NCBI GenBank assembly: GCA_037127255.1
Contig: JBANSL010000013.1
Coordinates: 16,946,688 to 17,010,687, forward strand
Source of the DNA: Persicaria tinctoria
Lineage: Eukaryota > Streptophyta > Magnoliopsida > Caryophyllales > Polygonaceae
Length of the DNA stretch: 64,000 bases
Direction: 5' to 3'
The notes under the pieces: generated by a model
Told to the model about the DNA's origin: nothing
Databases searched by the model: none
Seen by the model: only the letters and a program-made list of their open reading frames with translations
Translations under genes and position numbers: made by a program
In this document: positions 24,247 through 36,039 of the stretch, one piece after another
Numbering within the stretch: position 1 is the stretch's first letter
How the letters are laid out: each line of letters opens with the position of its first letter

Positions 24247-24942
24247 TTATGGTGATTGACGATTTCTCTTGCTTGGCACCCTATTTAAGATATAGTTGGT
24301 TGTTAGCATCGCCTCACCCCAAAACGAGTTCTTTAACCCGGAGTATGACAACATGGCATCAACCATGTCCTTAAGAACATGATTCTTTCGCTCCGCCACC
24401 CCATTTTGTTGTGGGGTACATGGAGCCGTCGTCTCATGAATTATGCCACAAGACTCGAAATACTCCACATCCATGTATTCACCACCACGATTGGTTCGTA
24501 GCCTTTTAATTTTATTTCCCGTTTGCAATTCAACTTCGGTCTTGTATGCTTTAAACCTATCTAGTGCCTCACTCTTCGAGTGAACTAAATAGACATAGCA
24601 AAACCTTGTTACATCATCGATGAACGTTATGTAGTAACGTTTTTGACCCAATGATGGCGTTGTATGTAGGTCCCCTAGGTCCGAATGGACTAGGCCTAGG
24701 ACCCCTTCCTCTCTTTTAATTGCCTTAAAAAGAAGCCTTGTTATTTTTGTTAACAAGCAAGTTTTACACTTTTCATTTGTTGGTTCGAATGCGGGAATTA
24801 TATTTTCCTTAGCAATATCTAACATACGCTTCATATGCACATGTCCCAACCTTGCATGCCAAAGATCATATAAAGAATCATTAGACACGACCATGTAATC
24901 AAATAATACTTTATTATTATTGATAATATTGAGTAGGAACAT
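24247..24942 (-). pseudogene. Copia GAG-pre-integrase and integrase (minus-strand Copia)
   Basis: LWHARLGHVHMKRM and CKTCLLTKITR form the zinc-binding part. The core follows with VHSDLGDLHTTP (first Asp) and RLRTNRGGEYMD, where the second catalytic Asp is Asn (AAT at 24490-24492). TPQQNGVAERKN carries the Glu. The frame stops at 24247. Confidence 0.9.
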
Positions 24943-24981
24943 ATTGTTTTTATAATGGCCGAAGCCTACAAATACTCCTGC

Positions 24982-26169
24982 CTAACTTATTACTAATCGA
25001 TCGGCTTCGAAAACCAATCGATAACCTAACTTGTTAAGCACACCACCACTTACAACATTTTTGCGGATGGCGGGTGCATACAATACATTATGTAATACAA
25101 GTTCCTTCCCACTAGTAAAGTTGAGATGTACGTCCCCTTTACCTAGGACTGGGGTTGTTGACTCGTTTCCCATGTAAAGCACTAAACCGTCCTCTACATC
25201 CTTCATGTGCTTGAACCATTTCCTTTCCATGTACACGTGGGTGGTGGCACCCGAGTCGAGCCACCAAAGGAGTTTTTCATCCTTCATAACAAGACATTGA
25301 TCAATGTTAGATACAAAGAATAATGACTCATTTGTAACTAAAGACACCGAAGTGCCCTTACCTTGCCCGGGGCTTGTGCCCGAGCCCGACGCCGGTGTCA
25401 TGACACCTTTGTCCTTTGACCCCTTGGACCTGCAGTCCCTCTTCATGTGGCCTGCCTTTCCACACTTCCAACAAGTTCCCTTGGCCTTAGCCTTCTTGTT
25501 AGATTCTTGCTTATTGCTGTTTCCTGATTTGGGGCGCTTGGAGCCCTTAGCGCCCACGGTGCGTTTGCCGTTGCCCGCCTCCATTGTGTTTATTGAGTGG
25601 GCTGATTTGTCTTCGCCTTTCTTTCCCTTGTCATTTGCCTTGAATTCCTCCTCTATACGTAGATGGGAACCCAATTGGACAAGGTCCATGTCCTCCTTCG
25701 AATGCTTCAAGAGATGTTTCACCTCCTTCCACGAGTGAGGTAACTTATCGATTATGGATGAAACGGCGAAGTACTTGGCTTCGAGTGCTTCCCACAAAAT
25801 CCGAGATGTCTCATGATTTTGATACACATCGAATAGAGAGTCGGCCATGCCATTGAGGATGTGCCCACGACAAATGTAGTCGTCGTTCTCCCACTTCCCA
25901 ACACGCCTATGTTGAAGCATTATAGCCTCCCTTTCGGCGATTTGAGCCTCGGTCTCTCCGTCGACTTTTTCCGGAATCGAAGGTGGCTCTTCGGGACATG
26001 GCGTTGAGAGCACGTACGCCACCTTAAATGAAGTAAGCATGAAGTGCATCTTCTTTTTCCATCGACGAAAGTCTTGCCCTTCAAACTTCTCGAGTTTCGC
26101 GAATTTGGATGCTATCTCCGCCATCGGTAACTCCTTCGTTTTTGCCATTCCAACCTTGTTCCAAAACAA
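24982..26169 (-). pseudogene. Copia gag and protease (minus-strand Copia)
   Basis: The first ~200 residues are a Copia Gag (FRRWKKKMHFML, then YVLSTPCPEEP). A jump from EALEAKYF straight to AVSSIIDKLPHSW shows an internal deletion of about 50 residues compared with relatives. A CCHC knuckle, CWKCGKAGHMKRDC, follows a Lys-rich stretch. The protease motif WWLDSGATTHV is present. The frame ends at 24982 just before integrase. Confidence 0.9.
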
Positions 26170-26187
26170 TAAATAAACGTTGAAGAT

Positions 26188-27387
26188 TGTTAGGTTTAAA
26201 GGTAATGTTGTTTTGATAGGTTGAAGGTAAATTCGGTTCTTGTAGATCCTTTCGGATAATCAAGACAATCTGAGTAGACCCAAAAAGGGCAATCTCATGG
26301 GTAGACCTCGAAAGGTAATCCCGAGGGAGTAGGCCAAAAAGGCAATCTCCACCGAATTCTTTTAGGCGACAAAACTAAGTGTTTAAGCCCTTTAGAAAAG
26401 ATATATAAAATGGCTTGGATAATGGCAAACGAGTCACTCAAATAAATTGAGTTTTCCTTCAACGTTTATTGCCCCTATATGCCAAAGGGTTGCACTACAA
26501 TAACGTTGTGGGATAAAACGTTTCCTATACAATAAAAGGGTGGCATCCCATTTCATTATTGCATATATACATACCTTGTTTGTGTTTTAAGTGTTTGATC
26601 TTCCGATTGAGAGAGATATCGGAAAAACTCATGCCTTTCCAAGTGGATGGCAAAGGCCTTTTATAGGCAAAATGGGGTGGAAGTTTTTGGGTGGTTATGG
26701 GTAGTTATTGGTAGTTATTGGTGGTTATGGGTAGTTATGGTGGTTGGGCGGTTACCCCCCAATAACTACCCCCAACCGCTGGCCCAATAAGGCCCAATAA
26801 GAACCAGCCCAATTAAGGACAAGCTAGCACGACGGAGCTAGCATGGTGGAGCTAGGTCACTCATAAAATATAAAATGTGCATGACATTTATACGAAGCTG
26901 GGTGTAGCTACCATGCAGCTAAAATGACTAAGTTAAAGCTTCAATGAAGCTAAAACCCTAATCAAGCTCAAAATTAGAGCTAGGTCATTTTTGGAGTTCC
27001 GAAGCTCGGATAGCTCTCAAATTTTGCACCAAGACTTTAAAGCTTAATATCTTCCTTTACAAATCATGAGACGGTGATTTAACTTACTATAAGTGAACAA
27101 AACTCGATCATAACCATATTAGATCGAATACCGAACATATCCCTATTGCTCACTTTTATGGAAAACATCCAAACAAGCTCAAGACCGATTTTCTCAATGT
27201 TGATATCATTGCATGGGTCTTTCCTCATGATTTTCTTTCCCCTTAAAATCTTAGAATTACTTAGGGCCGATCACATGGGTCGTGCCTCCCGCACACCCTA
27301 AGCCCGAGTGATGCTCTTAGTAATTCTCACACTTAACATTTATGATTTCAGACAAATAGATTGATGACTTTTCACAAATCACCAACA
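26188..27387 (-). repeat. 5' LTR of the minus-strand Copia
   Basis: This is the partner of 20292-21481. It ends at ACCAACA and is followed by ACTGT, the target duplication. Confidence 0.92.
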
Positions 27388-27488
27388 ACTGTCACGATAA
27401 CCAAGAGGTTGTCATTGACTGCCCACACGCTCAGAAAATGTTCATGGACTGCATACACGCCCAGGAAAGGTTGAAGGAGAACCAGTGA

Positions 27489-28307
27489 GAGATTTCAAAT
27501 TTGTATTTTTAGTGTTTGTAGTGTGCAACAGGAAATTTGTGAAATTAGAAGTGTCATGTGAATATTTTGTGGATGTAAATGCATTTCAGGTGCATTGATG
27601 GCGTTTCAAATTGGATAGAATGAAAATGTGAGAGCGGGAAGCCATTGTTATAGTTGATCATTCATTCACTTTTAGTATCGATCATGATCAATTGGATTCA
27701 GGTGCAATGTGGAGATGAAGCTTTGCAACAAAAAAAAACTGTAAACATTATAAATAAATAAAAACTGTAAACGTTATAAATAAAAGAAGAGTTTTAAACA
27801 ATTGTAGAAGCAATTGGGGATTTATCCTAAATTTTGATTTTTAAACAATTGGAGAAGCAATTGGAGATTTATCCTAAAATTTGATTTTTAAACAATTGGA
27901 GAAGTAATTGGGGATTTATCCTAAATTTCTAACTTTAAATGTATGGCCGCCACGTGTCCCATTTTGCAAGTGTTTTAGTATTATATTAGATATTAGATAT
28001 AGATACAGATTGGTTTAATTAGAATAATGTAAGAAGGAGATATTATGTGTTAAATTGGTTCAGTTATAATTATTTAAATCAAAATATTCATATGACTAAA
28101 CTATTTCTATCATAATATATAAAATTAAATTCACTATATTCATTCAATACCAAGGAAAATGTAGCTAAATGTCCTCTCCATTCAGTCATGAGTCATGACT
28201 CATGAGTCCGCCGATGCGCGTCGGGACGGTGTAGTTCACCCATGTCTCTCTGAGCAATCCTCTTCCTTGTGATAACGGAAGAAAACGCTCCCCTTCGGGA
28301 GTTCTAA
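27489..28307. other. Spacer after the split exon
   Basis: AT-rich 3'-flanking sequence. A phrase AACAATTGGAGAAGCAATTGG repeats three times at about 27798-27910. No gene is supported. Confidence 0.4.
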
Positions 28308-28628
28308 GGGGTTGTTTGGTAACGATATCTAGATATCAAGATATCGATATCGATATCGGTTGATATCTCGATATCAAGATATCGGTATCAAGATATTGAT
28401 ATCGGGTGATATCGATATCAAGTGATACCTCCCAAAAATGAGTATATCAATATAGGCCAAATTTGATATCTAGATATCAACTGATATCGATATCTGACTA
28501 TTACCAAACACTAGATATCGATATCAGTTAAAGTGATATCGATATCTAGCCCTACCAAACACTAGATATCAGATATCGGGGGCTGATATCCGATATCTGA
28601 TATCTAGATATCAATACCAAAGGACTCC
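28308..28628. mobile_element. Tourist-like MITE built of GATATC palindromes
   Basis: Ends are GGGGTTGTTTGGTA and the inverse of GGAGTCCTTTGGTA, followed on both sides by GATATCTAGATATC. It is flanked by TAA (28305-28307 and 28629-28631), the usual PIF/Harbinger target duplication. Nearly the whole 321-bp body is GATATC/GATATCGATATC repeats. Confidence 0.75.
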
Positions 28629-28699
28629 TAAATCTCCTTCGGGAGTTCCAAATCTCCTCCAGGAGTTTTAATCTATCCCTAATCTAAGCATAAATTCAT

Positions 28700-29778
28700 C
28701 AAATCCTTCCCAAATCAAGCAAAATTGTTGAAATCAGTTCTCAGACCAAGTTCATGCCCTCCAGCGGTCTTTGATGGTGCTGAGTTTCTGGCGGTGGTGG
28801 AGTCGGTGGTGGCTCGGTCATCGCCCTCTTCCCTGCGGCTCGTTCCATCTGTCTTCCGCCCCAAACACTATTCTTTCCCCGGCCGGGTGTGGTCTGGTTG
28901 GAGTCGATTGGTTCCCAATCCTCTCCTTCTTCCACCTTCGCTCCGTCTCGGTCCATCCTTCTCGAATTGGCTGTCGACCGCCTCCGTTGGCCGCGTTCTG
29001 TCGCCCTCCTCGGTGCTCTCTGGTTCTCCGGCCGTTTTCCAGTCGCCCTCTTCCCCTCATCGCCTGAGCGGGTTCTTCGAACGGGTTTCTATTGGCCCTC
29101 CCCCTTACGTTTCTCCGTGTCCTTACCCCCCACCCGCACATACGCCTATTCACCCTCCTCGGTCTTTGTTTTCCCGTTCTGGGTGTTGAGAATCTAGCCC
29201 ATCCAGTGCCCCCTCGGTTTTCCGGGTTCCCATTTCGTGGCCCTGGTTCTTCTTCCGGTTGTTGTCATGATCTCAGTTTTCCCTTAGGGCTTCATCTCTT
29301 CTGGTCGCCGCTTGCGGGGTCGTTGGCCCTTGCCGCTTCGCCGCCCTGCTCTCTCTTGGTTCGCTCGGTGGCTGCAATGCCGGATTTCTTTATCCCTAGC
29401 CATGGTGTTGCAACTGCTTCTTGTCGGCTTTCGTGGTTTCCTGGCCCTTGAGGCTCCTGTTGCCCGATTTGCCGGGCTTGAGTCGTGTTCCTTGGGCTCT
29501 AAGGCCTCTTCCTTTGGGCCCAAGGATGGCCCATCCGAATAAGGTTTAAATACCAGTAAATAAAAATATAGATAAATAAATCCCGGTAGGGCTGCATTTA
29601 GGGTTTTTGGTGTGTTTCGATTCAGGTGGTGTGCTGCTCTGCGTTTTGTGGGACCGGTCTTTCTTCTTCGGTTGATGGAGTTCTGGCTGTTTGGAGTCGG
29701 GACATATGACGGTTTCCGTCTGCCGACTTGTCGGCCTTCGAGGTTCAAGTTTATCTGGTCTCGAATTTTTTCCTAATA

Positions 29779-29812
<34 letters not shown>

Positions 29813-29830
29813 TTATATTATAATTAAATT
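28700..29830 (+). repeat. GC-rich retro-like tract ending in a (TA)n tail
   Basis: A C/T-rich, high-GC region with overlapping open frames but no codon signature or recognisable domain. Its right end (CTCGAATTTTTTCCTAATAATA then a TA run) resembles the right end of 36040-36996, so both may be copies of one retroposon family or LINE leader. I do not call any of the frames as genes. Confidence 0.35.
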
Positions 29831-31189
29831 GAATTGTTTAAATTTGGGAAACATTTTTTTTTCTTTCAAATTTGCCCTTTTTAAAAATATATTTACCACC
29901 CCAACATCTCAATTTTAAACTATTACCTACTAACCCACCAACCCATTTTTACATATTGGAGCCCAGTTTTAAAACTCAGTATATCACCCAAAAAATAAGC
30001 TCATTTAGTTATGTTCTCGGATCTTTGATTTGTCGTATCAATCTCTTTTTAATTAAATTACAAAGTTGTCCCTTTCATTTTATCTACTAAATACCATTAA
30101 AAAATATAAGCCTTTTATATTAAATTTTACTACTACTATATTAAATAAAATAAATTATTAAATTTTTACCTACTCGCTGTTTTTTAACACAAGTCTTTTA
30201 TATTTCCCAACTTCATTTCTTATCCCGAATAACATAGAAAATCTGTATTAAAAATACTAGCAAAAGTTAGCTTGTGTGCGAAGCACACATAACCAACTAG
30301 TTCTGATATAAAAATGCAAGTTATAATGTATATGGTTTATATTTTTATTTTTGTACATAAGTAACCGAGGTTTACCTTCAATCTCGACTCAAAAGTTTAA
30401 GTTATTATGTAACTTCTGTATCTTTGGTTTTCAGTCATATTTCATTGCTCGCTCGGTTACATTGTATCTTTTGAACTGTTTTTTTATGATACGAGTGTAC
30501 ATTTCAATCTCAGACTATCTCAAACTTTACTTACATGGGATATACAGGACTATGTTAGTGTTGTGTTTCATCCTTTTTTTTATATATAAGGAAATAAATT
30601 CGATTCTCTAGACAAGCCTAGAGAAAACGAGAGCTCGGACAAGTTAGAAGATGGACTAATCATCATGTACAACAAGAAATAAATGACAGAAGCAAATGAA
30701 AGAAATGAATAACAAGAAGTAAATGACGGAAAAGAAAATGCAGAAATAAAGTACAAGCCATGCTACACTGAAAACTACAAGCTAGCAGAACCAAAACCAA
30801 TCAGTCAAATGATAGACGCTCACAGAGAACTCTGGGGCTCACTAGCGGACAGCTCAACTTGTACTCCAAAAAGAATCAACAAGTGTCATCGCACTTCCAC
30901 AACGTCTAAAAGCTTGGCAAACCAGTTCCCGTTCACATGGAACCTGTATCACAACAAGCAAGGCAAAGTACACCAACCCGTAGACCAAATCTCAACCCAA
31001 ACCATTGCCGAAACAATTCTCCAAGCACATCTTACACCCTCAAGGACGATAACAAGATCGTATAGGCTATCACAAGGATAAACCAAAATAGAGGAAACGA
31101 ATAAGACGGGCAGAAATAAATAAACAACAATAATAAGCAGGGTTAAGAGGAGAGAAAATGGCTAGAGAACGAACCATAAGGCTCACGGG
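29831..31189. other. AT-rich spacer, possible Helitron end near 30299
   Basis: No gene is supported. GTGTGCGAAGCACAC forms a perfect stem at about 30272-30286, followed 8 bases later by CTAG and then T, the arrangement of a Helitron 3' terminus. No 5' TC end or Rep/helicase was seen. The stretch 30600-31080 is less AT-rich but not recognisable. Confidence 0.3.
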
Positions 31190-31990
31190 TCATTTGATTT
31201 TTTTTTTCAAAGAAACAAAAAAGCTAGCAAGTGTAGCAGGAACGCTTCGGCACTAGCAGGGCGACTGAAAGAGGTGATAAACCGCTTACACCAAGACGAC
31301 TCGGAGAGGCGGTAGAACCGGGGAAGGAGCGGTAAAGCTCTCGAGAGAGACGGCGGAGCAGCTAGCAAGGGCGCCACCAAGGGCTGGCGGCGGCGGATCA
31401 GAAGCTAATGAAAGGAACGGGGGGCGGCACATATCGGACTCGGAGGAGCCAGAGAGCAAACGGGCGATCAGATAAGATCGATGAGGAGGTGTTGGCCCGG
31501 ACAGAGGAGGTCGGGCACGGGTGGGTTGGCTCGAGGTTTGGCAGAGAAGACGATGAAGGTGGGCGGTGATGCTTGCGGTGGCGGCGGAAACCAAAGGATC
31601 GATTTTAGTTTTAGCCTGAACAGAGTAGGTCGGTGGTTGTTGAGCTCGCAGTGTGGGTGGGCGGCGGCAAGAGGCTTGGTATAGGAAGGAAGTTGGTGGT
31701 CGTGGCTGCGGCTAATCGGGGCAACAATCGGAGGAGAAGGTGAGGTCGAGAGGCGGTGGCAAACCCGGGCAACAATCAAGGGCTAGGCTGCGATTGACGG
31801 TATGAGGTTTAGGACAAACCAAGACGGTGGTGTCTTGTCGTCGAGAGCAAGAAGAAGGGCGTAAGAAGAGGCCCATGCCACGATGATGGTTGCGGTACCC
31901 CGGTGAAAACAGCGACCAAGGGTGGGTGTGTGGCGGCGGCCCGAGAGCAAAACGCTCTCTGGGTTTTTAGTTCCCCCCTTTCTTGTTTTG
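31190..31990 (-). repeat. GC-rich retro-like tract (minus orientation)
   Basis: A G-rich plus strand (C/T-rich on the minus strand) with overlapping open frames and a T-run at its left end (31198-31206), the composition seen at 28700 and 36040 in the opposite orientation. No protein domain is recognisable. Confidence 0.3.
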
Positions 31991-32100
31991 GATGTGTGAC
32001 ATTCTTATTTTCATACATATTCGACAAAAAAAAAAGAGAAAGAAAGGCAAGAAAATCTTTTGATAATGCACGTCACTCTCACATGTAATGTACGTACAAA

Positions 32101-34085
32101 TCAAATAACGATTGAAAAATATCTTGGTGGTCTTATTATCAACGACAGAGTAAATAGACAGACTTTCGAGGAAATCATCTGTAAATAAAAAGAGCAGCTT
32201 AGTAAATGGCGTGCGAATGCCCTATCACAGCAGGTTCGTTTTGTCCTTATCGGAACAAACCTGGCCTCAAAACCCTTATATACAATGCAAAGTTTCATGC
32301 TCCCCAGCACAATCCATAAAGAACTAGGTCAAATAAATCGATCTTTCTTCTGAAATAAAGATCTCCAATACCGGCCTCTAATAAGCTGGGATAAAATATG
32401 TAGACCAAAAGGTAAGGGAGGTTTAGGTATCTGAAAATCCAAGGATATGAATGAGGTACTCCAAATGAAACTCCATTGGAAAATTCTTGCAGAACCAGAG
32501 AATATATGGGTAAAATTAATTCAGTAAAAGTACTTGAAAACAACACATATATTAAATTACAAGAACAGTGGGGGTGCGTCTTGGCAATGGTCGAAACTAA
32601 CTCCTCTTATTGAAAAATTTAAAACTGGTCTTATCTGGTCGGTGGACAATGGTAAATCTATTAAATTCTGGACCGATAACTAGCTCACAACTTCGTCAAT
32701 AATCAAAAGGGAGGAGTGTCCTGCCATTCGAGATGAAAACGAAACAGTAAGCGACTATATATTAGGAGAAAAATGGTGGGAGGGAAAATTATATAACACA
32801 GTCCCATAAAGTATAACAAGAGAAATATTGGATATACCCCTTCCTAAAAGTACTTTTGATGACAGACTTTACTGGTGGCCAGATAGGGAGGGGTGATTTA
32901 CAACAGCTAGCACCTACAAACTAATCACTAAAAATAACAGCCAGAATGAGTAAAATAACTTATGGACTTGGAAGATTGACACAACACCAAAAATTAAGAA
33001 CTTCATATGGAAACTAGGACAGAAGGGTATTCCAACGGATACCCGTCTATCCCCAAAATGGGTCTCAGTACCGACAACTTATGTATTATGTAACAATGCT
33101 ATTGAAGATGAAACACATCTTTTTCCGGAATGCCAGTTTTCTAGGTCCCATCTTCCATTGGCCTTAGGTACAAACCAGGCTATAATCAACTTAATTGCAA
33201 ATTCGAGAGATTTCTCTCCTGTCTTGTCATCAATTGGAAGCACGCTTACAAAATCTGAAAAGGAGAAACTAGCGGTAACCTGATGGACTCTATGGTACAT
33301 TAAAAATCAAATAATCTTCAGCAATGAACCCATTTCGAATCGGGAATCGGTTAAACACATACATCATCGCAACACACTTCGAAACTTGGAAGAAAACCTT
33401 CATGCATGGAAATGAGGATGATATCAATGTACTCGACAGGATAATACTACCACTAGCACACACAATCAAGACTACGACAAAAGGCTGCTAAGTGAAAAAA
33501 ACCACCTATTGGTACATTTAAATTACATTTCGATAGATCTACACTTGATAACAACGACAACTCCATTGGCTACATCATTCGTGATTGGGAAGGTAGAACG
33601 ATCCACATTGGCTATGACAGAATTGACAACCAAACCCCGCTGAAAGCGGAGGCCTTAACATTAAAACATGGAATAATCCAAACTCTTGCGTTGGGTATAA
33701 AGAAGTTATAAATTGAAGGGGACCCCCTTATAATCATAAATCATTTAAAAACGAATTCTAGATGTCCATGGGAAATTGAACTAATGATGTTCGATATCAA
33801 AACATTGTTGTTGAGTGTGAAAGAAGTCTTCTTCTCTCACGTGTCCCGAAATGGCAACAGAGTGGCTGATAAAGTTGTACACCTTTGCCGCTCTGTCAGG
33901 GACTTCGACATTTATATTGATACATGTCTTCAAGACCTCATCCGTAAGGATGCTATCAGATATGATTATTTCACCCGAATTATTACCTTATACGGAGTAA
34001 AAATAATGTGAGTAATACCTATAGGTCCACGGTTCGAATCCCAGAATGACCGCTCTTTATTTACCAATACAAGTACTTACAAAAA
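32101..34085 (+). mobile_element. 5'-truncated L1-type LINE
   Basis: Only the part downstream of the reverse transcriptase core remains. It begins KYLGGLIINDRV, continues through a zf-RVT zinc-binding domain (KIKNFIWKLGQKGIPTDTRL, then VLCNNAIEDETHLFPECQFSR) and ends with a plant-type RNase H (YIIRDWEGRTIHIGY, KAEALTLKHGI, RNGNRVADKVVHL). Several stops and frameshifts interrupt it. It has an A-run tail and an imperfect 14-bp flanking duplication (32087-32100 and 34086-34099, 12 of 14 identical). 5' truncation with a tail is the usual product of target-primed reverse transcription. Confidence 0.88.
34026..34060 (+). other. tRNA-like B box in the LINE tail
   Basis: GGTTCGAATCC near 34033 fits a pol III B box. 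It lies in the 3' end of the LINE just before the A-run. It may be a tRNA-derived 3' tail shared with a SINE; no A box was found at proper spacing. Confidence 0.4.
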
Positions 34086-34099
34086 AATGTACACACAAA

Positions 34100-34379
34100 G
34101 GGTGTGTTTGGATTCCATTGCATTTTCATTATAATGCAATTATTTTACCTCGTTTTATGTGTCCGTTTGGTTGTAAAAATAAAAATCTCGTAAAAACCGA
34201 GATAAAACCGTAATTTAACCAAATAATCACATAAATCGAGATAAAATAATTGCATTTTAATTAATATATCGTGGAATCCAAAAATATCATAATTTAAACG
34301 CCTTAAAAATTTTGTTAACCAAACACCGCCTTATTATTTTGCATTATAATGATAATGCATTTGGAATCCAAACACACCC
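34100..34379. mobile_element. Tourist-like MITE
   Basis: The ends GGGTGTGTTTGGATTCCA are perfect inverted repeats and similarity continues for ~45 bases. The flanking triplet is AAA on both sides (34097-34099 and 34380-34382). The 280-bp body is AT-rich and non-coding. It sits exactly next to the LINE's flanking duplication. Confidence 0.8.
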
Positions 34380-34384
34380 AAATA

Positions 34385-34575
34385 CTCCGTAATTTATAAA
34401 GTCGGCTCACAGTCTCATACTCTCTCAGTAAAAAAATACTGAGTATGCATTTAGCAACGTACGGTGTGAATGAAAAACATAACGGCAAACAAACTCTCAT
34501 AATTGACCAATAATGGCAACAAACGAGATTGTCATTCACTCCATGTTTGAAGAGTCAAAAAGAAGAACAAAAGCT
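34385..34575. repeat. Old duplicated segment (partner at 46505-46690)
   Basis: Phrases such as GCATTTAGC, CATAATTGACC and GATAATG-CAAACAAA then GAGATTGTC occur in the same order at 46505-46690. Each copy lies upstream of one of the two paralogous receptor kinase genes, so this is probably part of the tandem duplication unit. Confidence 0.5.
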
Positions 34576-35801
34576 AAAAAGGGAAGAAGAAAAAAATAGA
34601 GAAATTTAGGTAAATACGGAGTACTGTATAAATTTTTATTTTGTTTATCCCATCATTTTTTTCTCATAAAATCAAGAATTATACCGGACTTTAGCAATGA
34701 TTTGTAAACAGGTTGAATTTAAAAAAAAATATTGTGTTATAGGTATTTTACTTTAATACTTCTTAAGGAGATTTTTTAAAAAAAATATTGAAAAACACTA
34801 AAATTGTGATTTTGTAAAATGTAAATCACGAAGAATTACTTTTAAAACAATATTAAAAGAAAATGTTAAGTGTATAATTTAAACATAAATGTGAATTTTT
34901 TTAATGAAATAGTTTATAGAAACAAAAAATATAGAGAGAATTTTCAATGAAATATTTGATAGAAACAATAAATATAGAAATAAATAAAAAAGAATGAATG
35001 ATATAGTAAAACAAATAAAAAGTAAAGGAGTTGGGATTTGAACCTAGACCTTTTGATTTTCATTCTCCTTCCCTCATTTCTTTACCACTTGTGCTATACA
35101 ACACTTTTATTTCAAATATCATTTAAAGATATTATATTACCTTAAAAATACTAAATATATACAAATTTTTATTTTTTTTGTATTTTTTTCCTCCGGGGGG
35201 TGCTCGAGCACCCTGGCTCCGCCCATGTTGACAATCATGTATATTGTAATGACAAGGTAGTGGATCTTGTTGCTCATATTCGGTTGACTTTAGACAACTC
35301 AAATTGAAGAACTCCGAGATCGACAATTTCGTCCGAAAGAATGTCCTTAGATTGTGGTACAATCGAGGTTGATCACATCCAAAATTTCGCATTGTATTAA
35401 CAAAAAATGTATATTGTAATAACAAATCAATTTGCTTTTCTAATTCTCATTTCATTGTCGCGCTCATTGCAACAAAAATAATTTGATGTCACTCTTCCAT
35501 ATATACACGATCTATATATTATCGTATTTATATAATATCATAATAATCACAATAAATAATGGGTTAATTATACAAACATTGGTGTTACATTTCCAAAACT
35601 TCTAAATGGGAAATGTCGGTGTATTTTATTTTCCCAATTTAGAGAAGTTGTTAGTGATCACGCATTCACGCCCTCTAAAACTAAATGATTTTTCAAAAAC
35701 CGCGGAATAGGAAAGATGTTGGACCATTTTCAATAGTATTTCCAAAATGGAAAAATAAAATACATAAGGTAATTAATACTATAATAAAATACAGTATAAT
35801 A
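34576..35801. other. AT-rich spacer with an antisense tRNA-like retroposon
   Basis: Between about 35018 and 35228 the minus strand reads GGGCGGAGCCAGGGTGCTCG, then further on TAGCACAAGTGG (A-box-like) and GGTTCAAATCC (B box). This looks like a SINE-related or other retroposon fragment in antisense. The rest is AT-rich with no gene. Confidence 0.4.
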
Positions 35802-36034
35802 CTCCATCTGTGTTAAAATAAAGGTCGTTTGACTTTTGTACACGTTTTTTAAGGAGTAAAAACTCTATAAAATATTTTTTTTTTAATTAATTTATTTTTC
35901 TAAATTGATACTCCTACTTATTACTAATTTATCAATTTATATATAAAAAATTGATTGTAAAAATAATATTATTTTATAGTGTTTTAAAAAAAAAACATGC
36001 ACAAAAGCCAAACGAAATTTATTTTGAAACGACG
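35802..36034. mobile_element. Degenerate Stowaway-like MITE
   Basis: It starts CTCCATCTGTGTTAAAATAA after TA. Near its right end it carries an approximate inverse (CACAAAAGCCAAACG versus CGTTTGACTTTTGTACACG inverted). The outermost right bases are too decayed to fix the end. Confidence 0.5.
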
Positions 36035-36039
36035 TACAT

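Larger units (their letters stand above)
20292..27387 (-). mobile_element. Minus-strand Copia retrotransposon
   Basis: LTRs of ~1.19 and 1.20 kb (20292-21481 and 26188-27387) begin TGTTAGG and end ACCAACA as read on the plus strand and are flanked by ACTGT (20287-20291 and 27388-27392). Gag, protease, integrase, RT and RNase H run right to left between them. The purine tract of the minus-strand element lies at 21482-21495. By-eye comparison gives about 20 substitutions and one 10-bp indel between LTRs, roughly 1.8%. The primer-binding site is not of the standard initiator-Met type and I could not assign it. All enzymatic frames are interrupted. Confidence 0.93.
20154..27488 (+). pseudogene. 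Terminal exon of an unknown gene, split by a Copia insertion
   Basis: An acceptor-like TTGTGTCCTTCAG ends at 20153. The frame then runs open to the insertion at 20291 and, after removing the Copia and one target copy, continues in frame to TGA at 27486-27488. The product would include GHYEWEDHRTPLAKWHGKEA before the break and EVVIDCPHAQKMFMDCIHAQ after it. The junction codons read GGT GAC TGT then CAC GAT. I do not recognise the family. The continuity over both sides suggests a real coding exon that the transposon interrupted, although it could itself derive from another repeat. Confidence 0.45.

Noticed and set aside
28725..29748. Long overlapping GC-rich open frames
   Set aside because: Frames of similar length occur on both strands, with no domains; high GC explains the lack of stops.
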